Source of the DNA: Sphingobium sp. TCM1
GTDB taxonomy: Bacteria; Pseudomonadota; Alphaproteobacteria; Sphingomonadales; Sphingomonadaceae
Reading direction: 5' to 3'
DNA: 64,000 nt
Assembly (NCBI RefSeq): GCF_001650725.1
Contig: NZ_LXVX01000041.1
Span: 1 to 64,000 of the forward strand
This document shows positions 25,964 to 35,577 of this stretch, one piece after another. A program made the translations under genes and the position numbers. Position 1 is the stretch's first letter. Each line of letters opens with the position of its first letter. The notes under the pieces were generated by a model. The model was given only the letters and a program-made list of their open reading frames with translations, was not told the origin of the DNA and did no database searches.

Positions 25964-27289
25964 ATGACCGGCCCGACCGAAGCCGACCTCACCGGCGCGG
26001 ACGCCCCGCGCAACCGTCGCCGTCCCAAGGCGCCCATCATGGAAATTGACGGCCGCAAGCTGAAGCCCGCCACCTTGATGATGGGCCATGGCTACGACCC
26101 GACCCTGTCGGAAGGATCGCTCAAGCCGCCCATCTTCCTCACATCCACCTTCGCCTTCGAAAGCGCGGCGGCGGGCAAGCGCCATTTCGAGGGCGTGACC
26201 GGCATCCGTCCCGGCGGGGCGGAAGGACTGGTCTATTCCCGTTTCAACGGTCCCAATCAGGAGATTTGCGAGGATCGGCTCTCGGTGTGGGAGGAGGCGG
26301 AGGACGCGCTGCTCTTTTCCAGCGGCATGTCGGCCATTGCCACCACCCTGCTCGCACTGGTCCAGCCGGGCGATGTCATCGTCCATTCTGCCCCCCTCTA
26401 CGCCGCGACCGAATCGCTGATCGGCCGCATATTGGGTAAATTCGGAGTGCAATGGCTCGATTTCCCCGCCGGCGCGACCGAGGCGGAGATCGGCGCGGTG
26501 ATCGAGAAAGCGAGGGGACTGGGCCGGGTCGCGCTTCTCTATCTGGAGAGCCCGGCCAATCCGACCAATGTCCTGGTCGATCTGGAAGCGGTAGTCGCGC
26601 GGCGCAACGCCCTCTTCGCCGGCGAGGCGCATGTCCCGCCGATCGCGATCGACAATACTTTCCTCGGCCCGCTGTGGCACAAGCCGATCGCCCATGGCGC
26701 CGACCTCGTCATCTACAGCCTGACCAAATATGCCGGCGGGCATAGCGATCTGGTCGCGGGCGGTGTGCTGGGGAGCAACGCGCTCATCAACAGCATCCGG
26801 CTGATGCGCAACACCATCGGCACCATCCTCGACCCGCACAGCGCCTGGATGCTGCTCCGCAGCCTCGAAACGCTGGAATTGCGGATGAGCCGGGCGGGCG
26901 AGAATGCGGCGAAGGTCTGCGCCTGGCTGAGGGACCAGCCGCAGGTGGAGAAAATCGTCTATCTCGGCTTCCCGGAGACGGAGCGGCAGGCCGACATCTA
27001 CCGCCGCCACTGCACCGGGGCGGGATCGACCTTCTCGCTCTATCTGAAGGGCGGCGAGGCGGAAGCCTTCGCCTTTCTCGACGCGCTCAAGATCGCCAAG
27101 CTGGCGGTCAGCCTGGGCGGCACCGAAACGCTGGCCAGCCATCCCGCCGCGATGACCCATCTATCGGTGCCGGCTGAGCGCAAGCAGGCCCTGGCGATCA
27201 GCGACAATATGGTCCGCATCTCGATCGGCTGCGAGGATGCCGACGATCTGATCGCCGATTTCGCCCAGGCGCTGCGGCAGGTCGGATGA
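25964..27289 (+). CDS. cystathionine gamma-synthase family PLP enzyme
   Basis: A 441-aa fold-type I PLP enzyme of the Cys/Met metabolism family. The PLP lysine is in SLTKYAGGHSD (about 258-268), the substrate-phosphate loop in FSSGMSAI, and the C-terminal IGCEDADDLIADF segment is typical. The N-terminal extension (about 45 residues, basic) is longer than in MetB. Family members include gamma-synthase, gamma-lyase and sulfhydrylase activities; the sequence alone does not choose. It overlaps the dehydrogenase gene by 4 nt (ATGA), so the two are coupled. Confidence 0.9.
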   Translation: MTGPTEADLTGADAPRNRRRPKAPIMEIDGRKLKPATLMMGHGYDPTLSEGSLKPPIFLTSTFAFESAAAGKRHFEGVTGIRPGGAEGLVYSRFNGPNQEICEDRLSVWEEAEDALLFSSGMSAIATTLLALVQPGDVIVHSAPLYAATESLIGRILGKFGVQWLDFPAGATEAEIGAVIEKARGLGRVALLYLESPANPTNVLVDLEAVVARRNALFAGEAHVPPIAIDNTFLGPLWHKPIAHGADLVIYSLTKYAGGHSDLVAGGVLGSNALINSIRLMRNTIGTILDPHSAWMLLRSLETLELRMSRAGENAAKVCAWLRDQPQVEKIVYLGFPETERQADIYRRHCTGAGSTFSLYLKGGEAEAFAFLDALKIAKLAVSLGGTETLASHPAAMTHLSVPAERKQALAISDNMVRISIGCEDADDLIADFAQALRQVG

Positions 27290-28263
27290 GCGACGCGCAT
27301 CCGGCCGTCCCGCCCGTCGTCCTGATCGCCCAGCCGCATCTCGCGCCGCTGCTGGGCGTATTGGCGGCGGACTATGACGTCATGCCGTTGTGGGAGCAGG
27401 GCGGGCGCGCCCGGCTTGGCGATGCGGCGGCGCTGGTGACGGCGGGGGAGTTCCCGCTCGACCCCGCGCTGATCGCGGCGATGCCGCGCCTCGGCCTCAT
27501 CGCCTGCTTCACCGTGGGCTATGACGGGGTCGACCTGGATCTCGCCCGGTCGCGTGGCATCGCCGTCACCCATGCGGGCAATGCCAATGCGGAGGATGTC
27601 GCAGACCATGCGATCGGGCTGATGCTGGCGCATCGTCGCTGGATCGTCGAGGGCGACCGGCAACTGCGCGCCGGGCTGTGGACAGCGCAGGCCAAGACGA
27701 TCACCCGCTCGATGGGCGGTGCCCGGCTGGGGATCGTGGGCATGGGCGCGATCGGCGTGGCAACGGCGGAGCGGGCGCAGGCGATGAAGATGCGTGTCGG
27801 CTGGTGGGGACCGCGGGACAAGCCCGCCCTCCCCTGGCCGCGCGCGACAAGCCTGATGGCGCTGGCGCAGGACAGCGACATATTGGTGATCGCCGCGCGC
27901 GCCGCGGACGACAATCGCGGCATGATTGCGGCCGCCATCCTCGACGCGCTTGGTCCCTCCGGGCTGCTGGTGAATGTCGCACGCGGGCAACTGGTCGACG
28001 AGGCCGCCCTGATCGACGCGCTCAGGGACGGACGGCTTGGCGGCGCGGCGCTCGACGTGTTCGATCCCGAACCGACCGACCCCGCGCGCTGGGCCGACGT
28101 CCCCAATGTCGTTCTGACGCCCCATACCGGCGGCGCGACCCAGGAAGCGGTCGGGCGCATGGTGCAGATGCTGCAAGCCAATCTCGCCGCTCATTTCGCG
28201 GGCGAACCCCTGCCCGCCCCGGTCCGTGATCCTGGGCGGTCAGCGGGCCACTCTCTGCCCTAG
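27286..28263 (+). CDS. D-2-hydroxyacid dehydrogenase (glyoxylate/hydroxypyruvate reductase type)
   Basis: A 325-aa NAD(P)-dependent enzyme reducing 2-keto acids. The Rossmann motif GIVGMGAIG (about 147-155) is followed by the catalytic set: Arg in NVARGQLVDE, Glu in FDPEPTDP and His in LTPHTGGAT. It starts inside the stop of the PLP enzyme gene and its stop overlaps the HAD gene on the other strand. A shared pathway handling a keto acid from the PLP enzyme is plausible but is inference. Confidence 0.92.
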   Translation: MSDAHPAVPPVVLIAQPHLAPLLGVLAADYDVMPLWEQGGRARLGDAAALVTAGEFPLDPALIAAMPRLGLIACFTVGYDGVDLDLARSRGIAVTHAGNANAEDVADHAIGLMLAHRRWIVEGDRQLRAGLWTAQAKTITRSMGGARLGIVGMGAIGVATAERAQAMKMRVGWWGPRDKPALPWPRATSLMALAQDSDILVIAARAADDNRGMIAAAILDALGPSGLLVNVARGQLVDEAALIDALRDGRLGGAALDVFDPEPTDPARWADVPNVVLTPHTGGATQEAVGRMVQMLQANLAAHFAGEPLPAPVRDPGRSAGHSLP

Positions 28264-28937
28264 TTCCAGTCCACCCGCGTCCAGCCCCGCTCCGCCGCCA
28301 GCTTCGCCAGCGGCTTGTGCGGGTTGGAGGCGAAGGGAATGTCGGCGAATTCCAGCATCGGCGCGTCCGACACATGGTCGGAATAGGCGCGGATCTGGGC
28401 CTGGCTGCGGTCGATCGCCTCGGCCGCCATCCAGGCCTTGATCATCCGCAGCTTGCCCGTGTCGTAACAATTCTCGCCCGCGATCCTGGCGCGGACATAG
28501 CGCAGATCCTGGCTCAGATGATCGGTCGCGATCACCGCGTCGAAACCCAGCCGCCGCGCGATCGGCTCGACATAGAGGCGGTAGGAGGCGGTCGCCAGCA
28601 CAAGCCGATAGCCGTCCGCCCGGTCCTTCGCGATCTGCGCTACCGCGCCCTGCCGCAAATTGGTCGCCACCACCTTGTCGGCATAGCTTTCGATATGCGG
28701 CATCAGCTTCGCCCGTTCGACATGATGGCCGATCATCAGTGCCTGGTTCAGTTCCTTCAGCCGCTGGCGCGTAATCAGCTTCACCACATAGGCCAGCATC
28801 AGCAGAATGACGCAGGGGAACAGCAACAGCCGCCACGGAGCCATCCGCCGCGCCACATGCAGAAGGAAACCCGTATAGGTGCCACTGAAGGTCACCGTGC
28901 GGTCCATGTCGTAGATCGCCAGCCTGTGCGTCGTCAT
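28260..28937 (-). CDS. HAD-IB family phosphatase with membrane-like helix
   Basis: A 225-aa HAD-superfamily hydrolase. Motif I YDMDRT (DxDxT) is near residue 9, motif II in LATASYRLYVEP, and the acidic motif in YSDHVSDAPML. A hydrophobic stretch after residue 30 (LLLFPCVILLMLAYVV) sits in the cap region, so it may be membrane-associated. Relatives act on phosphoserine or lipid-linked phosphates. Its 3' end overlaps the dehydrogenase stop (convergent) and it is divergent from the mla operon. Confidence 0.88.
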   Translation of the reverse strand: MTTHRLAIYDMDRTVTFSGTYTGFLLHVARRMAPWRLLLFPCVILLMLAYVVKLITRQRLKELNQALMIGHHVERAKLMPHIESYADKVVATNLRQGAVAQIAKDRADGYRLVLATASYRLYVEPIARRLGFDAVIATDHLSQDLRYVRARIAGENCYDTGKLRMIKAWMAAEAIDRSQAQIRAYSDHVSDAPMLEFADIPFASNPHKPLAKLAAERGWTRVDWN

Positions 28938-29035
28938 GCCGTTTCCGAAACTTTTGCCCCAGCTCTTCGTTCTGGCTTGCGGATGGGCCGTTTCGGCTTG
29001 CCGTGCAACCGATAATGGACCACTAAACCGCCTTG

Positions 29036-30145
29036 ATGAACAAAGCCGCCGACCTTGCAGAAGAAAAGCGCGATGGCGGCACGGTAATACGGCTTTCGGG
29101 AAACCTGGCCATAGCGTGCCTCCACGACCTGCCCGATCGGCTCGACGGCCTTCAGGGTCCGGTCAGCGCCATCGACCTGTCCGGGGTCGACCATATCGAC
29201 ACGATCGGCGCCTGGACGGTGCTTCGCACGGCCAAGCGGCTGGGCGCGGAGGTCACTGGCGCGCATGACGACGCCCGGCGCCTGATCGATACCGTAGGCC
29301 AGCTGGACGAGCCGGTGCCGATCCGGCCGGAGCATGTTCATGCGCTGCGCCGCGTCGTCGGCCAGATCGGCGAAGCGGTCGCCAATTCCGGCGCAACGCT
29401 GCTCGGCCTGCTCGGCTTCTTCGGCGCGACGCTGGTGGCAAGCTGGAGCCTGATCCGCCATCCCCGCCGTTTCCGGTGGAACGCCGTCATCCAGCGGTTC
29501 GAAGTGGTGGGCGTTTCCGCGCTCGGCATCATCGGCCTGATGAGCTTCCTGATCGGCATCGTCATCGCCCAGCAGGGATCGGTGCAGCTGCGCCAGTTCG
29601 GCATGGAGATGCTGACCATCAACCTGGTCGGCCGCCTCACCTTCCGCGAACTGGGCGTGCTCATGACCGCGATCATGGTCGCGGGTCGCTCGGGTTCCGC
29701 CTTCGCCGCGCAACTGGGCACGATGAAGCTGACCGAGGAAATCGACGCGATGCGTACTATCGGCGTATCGCCGATGGAAGCGCTGGTGCTCCCGCGCACG
29801 CTCGCCGTCGTCGTCATGATGCCGCTGCTCGGCTTCTACAGCTCGATCGTCGCGATCATCGGTGGCGGCTTCCTGTGCGCCGTGGCGCTGGAGATTCCCC
29901 CCATCACCTTCGTCCAGCGGCTGCGCGAAGTGGTGCCGATCACCGACCTGTGGGTCGGCCTCATCAAGGCGCCGGTGTTCGGCATCATCATCGCCCTGTC
30001 GGGCTGCTTCCAGGGTATGCAGGTCAAGGCGAACGCCGAAGAGGTCGGTATGCGTACCACCGCGGCGGTCGTGCAGGCCATCTTCCTCGTCATCGTCATC
30101 GACGCCTTCTTCGCGGTCTTCTTCACCTGGGTGGGCTGGAACTGA
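29036..30145 (+). CDS. mlaE: MlaE-type ABC permease with N-terminal STAS domain
   Basis: A 369-aa inner-membrane permease of the MCE lipid transport system. Residues about 10-100 form a STAS (MlaB-like) domain with IDLSGVDHIDTIGAWTVL; the rest is the MlaE permease with MVAGRSGSAFAAQLGTMKLTEE and EIDAMRTIGVSP. Such STAS-MlaE fusions replace a separate MlaB. I use the ATG at 29036 rather than the TTG just before it. It overlaps mlaF by 1 nt. The complex moves phospholipids between the membranes. Confidence 0.93.
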   Translation: MNKAADLAEEKRDGGTVIRLSGNLAIACLHDLPDRLDGLQGPVSAIDLSGVDHIDTIGAWTVLRTAKRLGAEVTGAHDDARRLIDTVGQLDEPVPIRPEHVHALRRVVGQIGEAVANSGATLLGLLGFFGATLVASWSLIRHPRRFRWNAVIQRFEVVGVSALGIIGLMSFLIGIVIAQQGSVQLRQFGMEMLTINLVGRLTFRELGVLMTAIMVAGRSGSAFAAQLGTMKLTEEIDAMRTIGVSPMEALVLPRTLAVVVMMPLLGFYSSIVAIIGGGFLCAVALEIPPITFVQRLREVVPITDLWVGLIKAPVFGIIIALSGCFQGMQVKANAEEVGMRTTAAVVQAIFLVIVIDAFFAVFFTWVGWN

Positions 30146-31017
30146 TGAGCGAGGAGGAAATCCAGCAGGCCGAGGAGCGCCGCATCGAGCAAGCGGTGGA
30201 AACCGCCGACATCGCCATCAAGGTGCGCGGCCTGCGAAACAGTTTCGGCGATCAGGTCGTGCACGAACATCTCGACCTGGACGTGCGCAAGGGCGAGATA
30301 TTGGGCGTGGTCGGCGGATCGGGCACGGGCAAGTCCGTCCTGATGCGTTCGATCATCGGCCTCCAGACACCGGACGAGGGCGAGGTCTGCGTCTTCGGCG
30401 AATCGATGATCGGGCGGCTGGACGACGAGGCGCTGGCGATCCGCAAGCGCTGGGGCGTGCTGTTCCAGGGCGGCGCGCTCTTTTCCACGCTGACCGTTGC
30501 CGAAAATGTCGAGGTGCCGATCCGCGAATATTATCCCAATATCGGGCCGCAACTGCGCGACGAGATCGCCGCCTACAAGATCCGCCTCACCGGCCTGCCG
30601 ACCGAGGCTGGCCCCAAATATCCGTCCGAACTGTCGGGCGGCATGAAGAAGCGCGCGGGTCTTGCCCGCGCTCTGGCGCTGGACCCGGACCTTCTGTTCC
30701 TGGACGAACCGACGGCCGGCCTCGACCCGATCGGCGCGGCCGCCTTCGACGATCAGACCCGCAAGCTGCAACAGACGCTGGGCCTCACCGTGTTCCTCAT
30801 CACCCACGACCTCGATACGCTCTATTCCATCTGCGACCGGGTGGCGGTGCTGGCGGACAGGAAGGTGATCGCGGTCGGCACGATCGAGGAACTGCTGGCC
30901 ACCGATCATGCGTGGATACAGGAATATTTCAACGGCCCGCGCGGCCGCGCCGCGACGGCGGCGGTCGAACGCGAAAAGAACAGGGCGGCCGCCGCGTCGC
31001 CGGACGGAAGGCGATAG
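30145..31017 (+). CDS. mlaF: MlaF-type ABC ATPase
   Basis: A 290-aa ATPase that energises the MCE lipid transporter. Walker A GGSGTGKSV, signature LSGGMKKRAGLARAL and Walker B LLFLDEPTAGLDP are all present; MKKR after LSGG is typical for MlaF. An extra N-terminal Glu-rich stretch of about 25 residues and a basic tail flank the core. The start overlaps the mlaE stop (TGATG). A frame extending far upstream is the shadow of mlaE. Confidence 0.94.
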   Translation: MSEEEIQQAEERRIEQAVETADIAIKVRGLRNSFGDQVVHEHLDLDVRKGEILGVVGGSGTGKSVLMRSIIGLQTPDEGEVCVFGESMIGRLDDEALAIRKRWGVLFQGGALFSTLTVAENVEVPIREYYPNIGPQLRDEIAAYKIRLTGLPTEAGPKYPSELSGGMKKRAGLARALALDPDLLFLDEPTAGLDPIGAAAFDDQTRKLQQTLGLTVFLITHDLDTLYSICDRVAVLADRKVIAVGTIEELLATDHAWIQEYFNGPRGRAATAAVEREKNRAAAASPDGRR

Positions 31018-31020
31018 GAT

Positions 31021-31983
31021 ATGGAAACCCGCTCCAATCATGTGCTGGTCGGCACGGTCACGCTGCTGCTGCTGGCCGCGGTCATGATCGCCGCCTTCTG
31101 GTTCTCGCGCCTGTCGCAGGGCGACAACATGGAATATGACATCTTCTTCAAACAGTCGGTCAACGGCCTGGCGAAGGGTTCGAGCGTCAACTATGCGGGC
31201 GTGCCGTCCGGCCAGGTCGAGAAGATCGAGCTGTGGAAGCGCGATCCGAGCTTCGTGAAGGTGCGTATTTCCGTCAAGGAGGGCACGCCGGTGCTCCAGG
31301 GGACGACCGCCACCATTGCCGGCGTCGGCTTCACCGGCGTCAGCGAGATCGTGCTGGATGGCGCGGTCAAGGGCGCGCCACCGATCATCTGCCCGGCGGA
31401 AAACACCATGGCCGTCTGCCCCGATGGCGTGCCGGTGATCCCGACCAAGCCCGGCGCGCTGGGCGAACTGCTCAACAACGCCCCCCAGCTGCTGGAACGG
31501 CTGTCGACGCTCACGGAACGGCTGACCGAACTGCTCAACGACAAGAACCAGCAGTCGATCGCCGGCATCCTCGCCAATGTCGAGCGGGTGTCCGGCGCGC
31601 TGGCCGACCGCAGCCCCGAAATCGCCGCCACCCTCGCCGAAGCACGGATCGCGGTGCAGCGGACCGGCGTGGCGGTCGAGCAGATCGGCAAGCTCGCCGC
31701 CACCACCGATGCGCTGCTCAACGACGAGGGCAAGCCGCTGATGGCCGATCTGCGCAAGACCGTGCAGTCGGCGACGCGCAGCATCGACACGCTCGACAAG
31801 ACGATCGGCGAGGCGCAGCCGGGCGTAAAGGCGTTCAGCAACCAGACCATGCCCGAAGTGAACCAGTTGGTGCGCGACCTGCGCGAAATGTCGCGCGCCT
31901 TCCGCGGGGTCGCCGAAAAGCTGGACCAGCAGGGCGCCGGGTCGCTGGTCGGATCGCCCAAGCTGCCGGACTACAAGAATTGA
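31021..31983 (+). CDS. mlaD: MlaD-type MCE domain protein
   Basis: A 320-aa protein anchored by one N-terminal helix (about 9-28), with a single MCE domain (about 38-115: VNGLAKGSSVNYAGVPSGQV, then GFTGVSEIVLDG) that forms the periplasmic substrate ring. A long helical coiled-coil-like region (about 155-300) follows. Third gene of the operon, three nt after mlaF; its stop overlaps the lipoprotein start. Confidence 0.92.
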   Translation: METRSNHVLVGTVTLLLLAAVMIAAFWFSRLSQGDNMEYDIFFKQSVNGLAKGSSVNYAGVPSGQVEKIELWKRDPSFVKVRISVKEGTPVLQGTTATIAGVGFTGVSEIVLDGAVKGAPPIICPAENTMAVCPDGVPVIPTKPGALGELLNNAPQLLERLSTLTERLTELLNDKNQQSIAGILANVERVSGALADRSPEIAATLAEARIAVQRTGVAVEQIGKLAATTDALLNDEGKPLMADLRKTVQSATRSIDTLDKTIGEAQPGVKAFSNQTMPEVNQLVRDLREMSRAFRGVAEKLDQQGAGSLVGSPKLPDYKN

Positions 31984-32612
31984 TGAGAAGGATGCGGACC
32001 ATGTTCCATGTGAAACAACAGGGCGCGCTGGCCGCCCTCGCCGCCGCCGTCCTGCTGTCGGGCTGCGTTTCCTTCGGCGCCAAGCCGCCGGCGCAATTGC
32101 TGACGCTCGACGCGGCCCAAAAGGTGCCGGCGGGGGCCGCGCGGGTGGCGGGCAGCGGACGGACGCTGATCGTCGCCGATCCCGAAGCGCCCAAGATGCT
32201 GGATACGATCCGCGTCCCGGTACAGATGACGCCGACTTCGGTCGCCTATGTGACCAAGGTCCAGTGGGCCGATACGCCACGTCACCTGTTCCGCCGGCTT
32301 ATGGCCGAAACCATATCCGCGACGACCGACCGGGTGGTGCTCGATTCGGGCCAGTTCTCCGGCGACGGCGGTCAGCGCCTGTCGGGCGAACTTGTCGCCT
32401 TCACCATCGATCAGGCCAGCCATAACGCGATCGTGACCTATGATGCGGTGCTGACCACGCCGGCGGGCGTCGCGCTGGCCCGCCAGCGCTTCACCGCCAG
32501 CGCGCCGGTCAGCGGCAAGATCGAGGCGACCACCGTCGGCGCCCCGCTCAATACCGCCGCCAACAAGGTCGCGACCGATGTCGCAGCCTGGGTCGCAGCG
32601 GTGAAGGAATAG
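31983..32612 (+). CDS. ABC-type transport auxiliary lipoprotein of the Mla operon
   Basis: A 209-aa lipoprotein with lipobox LSGC after a signal peptide. The body matches the ABC_trans_aux/PqiC-like outer-membrane lipoprotein family that works with MCE transporters. It starts at the ATG overlapping the mlaD stop (TGATG, 31983); ATG codons at 31992 and 32001 are alternatives, the last best spaced from AAGGA. The codons at 32001 onward (MFHVKQ) coincide with a parS-like sequence. No mlaC follows. Confidence 0.85.
   Translation: MRRMRTMFHVKQQGALAALAAAVLLSGCVSFGAKPPAQLLTLDAAQKVPAGAARVAGSGRTLIVADPEAPKMLDTIRVPVQMTPTSVAYVTKVQWADTPRHLFRRLMAETISATTDRVVLDSGQFSGDGGQRLSGELVAFTIDQASHNAIVTYDAVLTTPAGVALARQRFTASAPVSGKIEATTVGAPLNTAANKVATDVAAWVAAVKE
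32002..32017. promoter_or_regulatory. degenerate parS-like site (14/16)
   Basis: TGTTCCATGTGAAACA differs from the parS consensus at two positions, one of them in the central CACGTG, so binding may be weak. It lies in the first codons of the Mla lipoprotein gene, 3.6 kb from parB. Confidence 0.35.
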
Positions 32613-32712
32613 GCCGGAGGGCTCTCCCGGCTGGCGCTGCCGGTCCTGAGACGACCAGAGGCGGGCAGTCAAGCGCGGCCCGGCGCCGCTCGGAAGCGGT
32701 CATCCCATATTA

Positions 32713-32824
32713 CCGTCACCCCAGCGACCCGAAGGGCGGCCGCAGGCCAAAGCGGGAATCCATCTCCTGACCTTGCGTCCAGCACGGCGCTGAGAAGACG
32801 GTTCCCCGCCCCCGCGGGGATGCC
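32713..32824. repeat. degenerate intergenic repeat block between mla operon and pepN
   Basis: The 265-bp convergent gap 32613-32877 holds CGTCACCCCAGCGACC... and AAGCGGGAATCCATCTCC, sequence phrases of the common sphingomonad intergenic element, then CCCCGCCCCCGCGGGGATGCC (32804-32824), which shares its core with 8013-8031. No ORF or RNA gene was seen in the gap. Confidence 0.5.
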
Positions 32825-32877
32825 GATGTAGAGCGGCCGTTACGCAACCCACCCCGTTCGAACACCAGCAAACTCGC

Positions 32878-35478
32878 TCACTCCAGGCTCTTGCCCGCCT
32901 GCTCCATCACATCCTTGGACAGGCCCGGTTCCGCCAGGATGCGCTGCAATTCCGCGCGCATCAGGCCAGCGCGCCCCTCGTCGAACCGCTTCCAGCGGCC
33001 CAGCGGCGGCACCAGCCGCGCCGCCGTCTGCGGGTTCAGCTTGTCGAGCGCGATGATGCAGTCGGCGACCAGCCGGTATCCCTTGCCCGACCTATGGTGG
33101 AACGCCCACTGGTTGCCCGCGAAGGCGCCATAGAGCGATCGCACGCGATTGGGATTGGCGAGCGTGAAGTCCTTGTGCCGGCTCAACTCCTCGACCTGGT
33201 CGACCGTATCGGGATGAAGGGCGAAGGCCTGGGTCTGGAACCATTTGTCCAGCGTCAGCGCGTCACCCGAATAGCGGTTGTAGAAGATGTCGAGCGCCGC
33301 CACCCGCTCGGCGCTGGTGCCGTTGGCGAGCGTACCGAGCGCCGCCTGACGCTCGGTCATATTATCGGCATCGCTGAACTGGGCGAAGGCAATGGCCGGG
33401 CCATCCCCCGTCCCCGACGCGACCAGATAATGGAGCGCAGCGTTGCGCAGCTTGCGCGCGCCCTTGGCCGACGACGACAGCGAGAAGGCGTTGGCCCGGG
33501 TCTTGGCATGGACATCGCGCCAGAACGGTTCCAGCTCCGCGCCGATCTTGTGTTGCAGCGCGTCGCGCGCCGCGTGGATCGCGTCGGGATCGACCTGCCG
33601 CATCTGGTCGCCCAGATAGGCTTCGCTCGGCAGGCGGATAACTTCGGCCACGAACGCCGGGTCCAATGCCACGTCGGTCAATATGTTGCGGATCGCGGCG
33701 ATCACGGCGGCATCGTCCACATCCTGCCCCGCGATGCGGCCCACCAGCACATTGACCATCAGCTGCTGCATCGCTTCATAACGGGCGAAGGGGTCATCAT
33801 CATGCGCCGACAGGAAGGCCAGATCGTCCTGGCTGCGGTTGGTTTCGACGATCACCGGTGCCGAAAAACCGCGATTGATCGACAGGACCGGCGCGCCGGC
33901 AAAGCCAGTGAAGGTGAAGCTCTGCCGCGCCTCCGTCAGCATCAGCAACGCATCGCCATGATGCTGCCCCATCGCCGGGTCGAACAGCGCGGTACGCAGC
34001 GGGATCGCCATTGGCCGCTTGTCGGGTTGGCCCGGCGTGGCAGGCACGGTCTGCTCCAGCGTCAGCTCGACGGTCTGCGCCACCGGATCATGTGACAGAA
34101 GCGCGCGCACGTGCGGCGTGCCCGCCTGTTCATACCAGAGGCGGAACTGGCCGAGGTCGATCTCGCCGCCCTCCTCCATCGCACGCACGAAATCCTCGCA
34201 CGTCGCCGCTTCGCCGTCATGCCGGTCGAAATAGAGGTCCGTGCCCGCGCGGAACCGTTCCGGGCCGAGCATCAGCGCCATCATGCGAATCACTTCCGCA
34301 CCCTTGTTGTAGATGGTCGCCGTGTAGAAGTTGCTGATTTCCATATAGGATTCAGGGCGAACCGGATGCGCCAGCGGCCCTGAATCCTCCTGGAACTGGG
34401 CGGCCCGCAGGATACGGACATCCTCGATCCGCTTGACCGCATGGCTGCCCATGTCGGCGGAAAAATTCTGGTCGCGAAAGACGGTGAAGCCTTCCTTCAG
34501 GCTCAGCTGGAACCAGTCGCGGCAGGTGACGCGATTGCCCGACCAGTTGTGAAAATATTCATGCGCCACCACACCCTCGACCCCATCATAATCGATGTCG
34601 GTCGCGGTCTCCGGATCGGCCAGAATATAGCGGGAATTGAATATGTTGAGGCCTTTGTTCTCCATCGCGCCGAAATTGAAGTCGGCCACCGCCACGATGT
34701 TGAACACATCCAGGTCATATTCGCGGCCATAGACGCGTTCGTCCCAGGCCATGCTGTTCTTCAGCGCCTGCATGGCGTGAGCCGTGCGCGGCAGGTCGGC
34801 CTCCTTGACCCAGATGCCGAGGCGCACTTCCCGTCCGCTCATCGTCACGAAGCGGTCGGCATTGCACGCGAGGTCGCCCGCCACCAGAGCGAACAGGTAG
34901 CAGGGCTTGGGGAAGGGGTCGTTCCAGAGCGCCCAATGGCGGCCACCGTCCAGTTCGCCCTGGTCGATCGGGTCGCCATTGGCGAGCAGCACGGGAAAGC
35001 GCGTCTTGTCGGCCGCCATGCGAACGCTGTAGCGCGAGAGGACGTCAGGGCGATCGGGAAAGAAGGTTATCCGACGGAATCCCTCGGCCTCGCACTGGGT
35101 GCAGAGCAGCCCACCGCTGGCGTAAAGGCCCATCAGCTTGCTGTTGCTCTCCGGCGCCAGCTCAACCAGCGTCTCGATGCTGTGTGTTGCGCCGGTCAGC
35201 GCGATGATGAGCGCGCCGGCTTCCAGATGCCATTCCTCGTCGCCGAGCAAGCGGCCGTCGATCTTCACTTCCAGCGGCACCAACCCGTCCCCATCCAGCC
35301 GCAGCGGGCGGGCATGATCGCCATTGCGCGTGACGGAGAGCGTCGCGCGCACGCGCGTCAGCGCGGGATCGAGGTCGAAATCGAGCGCGATGTCGGGCAC
35401 CAGCCAGTCGGGCGCGCTATAGTCGGCGCGGCGGATGACGGCGGGAGCGGCGGCGTTGGTGGAGAGCATATCGGCCAT
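32878..35478 (-). CDS. pepN: aminopeptidase N (M1 family)
   Basis: An 866-aa zinc aminopeptidase. The substrate motif GAMEN (in NFGAMENKGLNIFN) and zinc site HEYFH with the downstream EGFTVFRDQ Glu are present, and the order and length match bacterial PepN. It is cytosolic, with no signal peptide, and takes part in peptide breakdown. Single gene: no overlap with parB, which lies about 100 nt upstream on the same strand. Confidence 0.96.
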   Translation of the reverse strand: MADMLSTNAAAPAVIRRADYSAPDWLVPDIALDFDLDPALTRVRATLSVTRNGDHARPLRLDGDGLVPLEVKIDGRLLGDEEWHLEAGALIIALTGATHSIETLVELAPESNSKLMGLYASGGLLCTQCEAEGFRRITFFPDRPDVLSRYSVRMAADKTRFPVLLANGDPIDQGELDGGRHWALWNDPFPKPCYLFALVAGDLACNADRFVTMSGREVRLGIWVKEADLPRTAHAMQALKNSMAWDERVYGREYDLDVFNIVAVADFNFGAMENKGLNIFNSRYILADPETATDIDYDGVEGVVAHEYFHNWSGNRVTCRDWFQLSLKEGFTVFRDQNFSADMGSHAVKRIEDVRILRAAQFQEDSGPLAHPVRPESYMEISNFYTATIYNKGAEVIRMMALMLGPERFRAGTDLYFDRHDGEAATCEDFVRAMEEGGEIDLGQFRLWYEQAGTPHVRALLSHDPVAQTVELTLEQTVPATPGQPDKRPMAIPLRTALFDPAMGQHHGDALLMLTEARQSFTFTGFAGAPVLSINRGFSAPVIVETNRSQDDLAFLSAHDDDPFARYEAMQQLMVNVLVGRIAGQDVDDAAVIAAIRNILTDVALDPAFVAEVIRLPSEAYLGDQMRQVDPDAIHAARDALQHKIGAELEPFWRDVHAKTRANAFSLSSSAKGARKLRNAALHYLVASGTGDGPAIAFAQFSDADNMTERQAALGTLANGTSAERVAALDIFYNRYSGDALTLDKWFQTQAFALHPDTVDQVEELSRHKDFTLANPNRVRSLYGAFAGNQWAFHHRSGKGYRLVADCIIALDKLNPQTAARLVPPLGRWKRFDEGRAGLMRAELQRILAEPGLSKDVMEQAGKSLE

Positions 35479-35577
35479 GCCCTCACAGTAGGGAGCAGGC
35501 CGCCAAAAGACCAGTAGGGTTCGACCGGGAAGGCACGGAAGATCGCGCCCGTCAGCATCCCCACAGGCGTTTGAACG

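Noticed and set aside
29836..32280. An 814-codon open frame on the minus strand opposite the mla operon
   Set aside because: Composition is repetitive Arg/Ala/Gly with no domain; mlaE, mlaF and mlaD on the plus strand are full-length and clear.
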